From Phymorhynchus buccinoides (lineage: Eukaryota > Mollusca > Gastropoda > Neogastropoda > Raphitomidae), in the NCBI GenBank assembly GCA_017654935.2, contig CM065706.1, positions 9,791,431 through 9,855,430 of the forward strand: a DNA stretch of 64,000 nt, written 5' to 3'. Shown here piece by piece: positions 56,601 to 59,600 of this stretch (position 1 is the stretch's first letter; each line of letters opens with the position of its first letter). Position numbers and translations under genes: made by a program. The notes under the pieces are model-generated. The model ran no database searches, had not been told where the DNA came from, and saw only the letters and a list, made by a program, of their open reading frames with translations.

Positions 56601-59600
56601 AATCAGATCTAGTTAAGGACAAAAACCTCGTCTCTTCGTAATTTCAAAATAACAAAATGCTGGACTAACCCCGCAATGTCTTGAACAACATATTCATCAT
56701 AGTTAATCAATCGTGGTCAACGCGGTTAATTTTTGAAACAGTTTTTTTCATTTTTTCTCAAAACTACCAAAATTGAGATACGAGGTTTTCGAATTTCACT
56801 GATGATATTATATGCACATGTTTTGTCTTTTCGTTCGTTCATCCACTCGCAGCGTCAAAGAAGAGGAGCAGGAGAAGAAGAAGGCGGAGGAGAAGGCGCG
56901 GCGGGAAGCCATTTTTCAAAGTTATATTCAGAAGAAACTGGAAGACGAAGAGAAACCCTCCTCCTCCCATTCATCCCACTCCTCCTCTGCCTCTGCGGGG
57001 GGCGTCCGCCGGGAACACTCCATGTCGCGGAGCCACATCAGCCGCAGGTGGGTGACTTACAGTGTGTGATAGTATTTATGTGTGTCAATCAGGGCTCCCA
57101 GGGACCCCCATTTGGGGGGTCTATGAAGCACTAAAATTCTCTGCAACAATATTTCTTCTTCCCCCCCCCCCCCCTTTCAAAGAAGGTTCTCTTCTTCCAT
57201 AATGCATATTACAACAAGACAATATTCTTTTAGAGAACTAAATAACAATGCGACAATATTTCCATTTATACGCCAGCGCGCACATTACATTGTTTCCGAC
57301 CCTCTGTCTCTCCAGATCCCAAGGTATAACAGGGCTCCCAGGGACCCCCATTTGGGGGTCTATGAAGCACTAACATTCTCAAGGACCCTCTGAAAGAATG
57401 TGCAGGGGGTCCCAGGGATGCATTAGAAAAATTATTTTTAGCGTTTGCTATGCCACTGGGACCCTCTATCCTGCCTCTGGGACCCTCTATGCTGTTAAGT
57501 GAAGGAGTCCCTGGGATCTCTAAAGCCGCACTTCAAATAAAAAATTTCAATTGCGGCTTCAGGTGACTTGGAGACGAAAAAAGATTTTGCAAAAAAAGGT
57601 GAGAGAACTGTATTCTTGAAACTGCAGTAGTCAGCAAAAGCGTATTTTTCGCTGAGAGCCGATTTGAAACGATTTTTCGGCAAAAATACCCCGAATCAAC
57701 CCTTTAACCCTTTCACCGCCAGCCATTTTTCAGCCACAAAATCATATAGTAAAAAGCCAAGTGTCCGTGTGTGTGTGTGTGTGTCTGAAACAAAAAACGG
57801 GCCTTATAACTCCGCCGTTTTTCGACCGAATCACTTCAAATTTGCTGTGAGCCCTAACGGGGCGATGGCAACGGCAACCGAGGCGGCCGTGTCATTTGTG
57901 CGGTTCGGCAAATGCGCGAAACGCGCATCCGCCGGCCTCTCGGCGCCCATATCTCCGGTATTTCTGGACCGATTACCTTCGAATTTGGCAGGAAGATGAC
58001 CGGGGACGATGACTATCCGTGTACCAAACCGGAAGCGAATCGGTTCAGAAACGTGCGCGCTATGCGACTCCGCCGTTTCTTAACCGAATCGCTTCAAATT
58101 TGCTGTACTCAGCGTTACCAGTACTTGGCGTTACCGTTACTAGGCGTTCCTGGTACTCGGCGTTGCGCTAGTACCATTAAATTTAACTGGGTAGAGAAAA
58201 TGAAATATCTGCGATATTGCGAATTCCTTTGTGACATATATATAACAGACCTATGCTTACCTCCTAAAATTAAGAAAATAGGGTCTTTGGATAACATGCC
58301 CTGATTTGATGCCTTTTTAGTGACACTAGCGCAACTCCGAGTCCCAGTAACGCCTAGTAACGGTAACGCCTAGTAACGGTAACGCCAAGTACTGGTAACG
58401 CTGAGTACAGCAAATTTGAAGCGATTCGGTTAAGAAACGGTGGAGTCGCATAGTGCGCGCGTTTCTGAACCGATTCGCTTCCGGTTTGGTACACTGATAG
58501 TCACCGTCCCCGGTCATCTACCTGCCAAATTCGAAGGCAATCGGCCCAGAAACGGCGGAGATACAGGCGCCGAGAGGCCGGCGGATGCGCGTTTCGCGTA
58601 TTTGCGAAACCGCGCAAATGACATGTCCGCCTCGGTTGCCGTTGCCATCGCCCCGTTAGGGTTCACAGCAAATTTGAAGCGATTCGGTCGAAAAACGGCG
58701 GAGTTATAAGGCCCGTTTTGTGTTTCAGACACACACACACACACACACAGACACACACACACACACACACGGACAGTTGGCTTTTTACTATATGATGGGT
58801 GGTAAACCATTGTGGTGCATAAATGCAACATTGGCGGTGAAAGGGTTAAGTAGGTGGCGCTCGCATCTCAGTGCACGAGACAAGGGCAGATAATTTTCAG
58901 TATAGAGCCTCGTTGAATTGTGAATTGGTTTGGATTACAACTTTCATACTTGTAGCGGTGCCCTAGCTGATGAGATTTAACCGAGGCGTGGTTACCGCTA
59001 CACCTATCTGTATTGTTAAAAAATCGGGACTTTACTGGAGTTGCACTGCCTCCGGGCATTGCCTCCAGTATTGTTCCCACCGTCTTTGTATTTACAAATG
59101 TCCCATATGTGTCTGTTCCAGACCGAGAGGACGTAAAGCACCATTTTCATTCAATTGGTTTGGATTGAATTGGGAATTAATTTTCAAATTTTTGAATCGA
59201 ACTGCAGGGACACATTTTAAACGATTTTTTTCAGCAAAGATACCCTGAATCAGCCCTTTAAGTAGGTGGCGCTCACATCTCAGTGCACGAGACGGGGGCA
59301 GAGAATTTTCAGTATAAAGCCTCGTTGAATTGGGAATTAATCATATAGTAAAAAGCCAAGTGTCCATGTGTGTGTCTTGTCTGTCTGTCTGAAACACAAA
59401 ATGGGCCTTATAACTCCGCTGTTTCTTAACCGAATCGCTTCAAATTTGCTGTACTCAGCGTTATCAGTACTTGGTGTTACCGTTACTAGGCGTTACCGTT
59501 ACTAGGGAGAACGCATCACTTTCAGAGCAGCGCCAACGGGAAACGGGGCCTTATAACCCCGCCTTTTCTTAACCGAATCGCTTCAAATTTGCTGTACTCA

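Larger units (their letters stand above)
57704..58849 (+). mobile_element. TTAA MITE family A carrying two Helitrons
   Basis: Ends TTAACCCTTTCACCGCCAGC and ttggcggtgaaagggTTAA. The outer TTAA duplication is proved by an empty copy of the host site at 59250-59275 (cagccctTTAAgtaggtggc), against gaatcaacccttTAA...TTAAgtaggtggcg here. Helitrons occupy 57742-58171 and 58326-58795. Confidence 0.85.
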
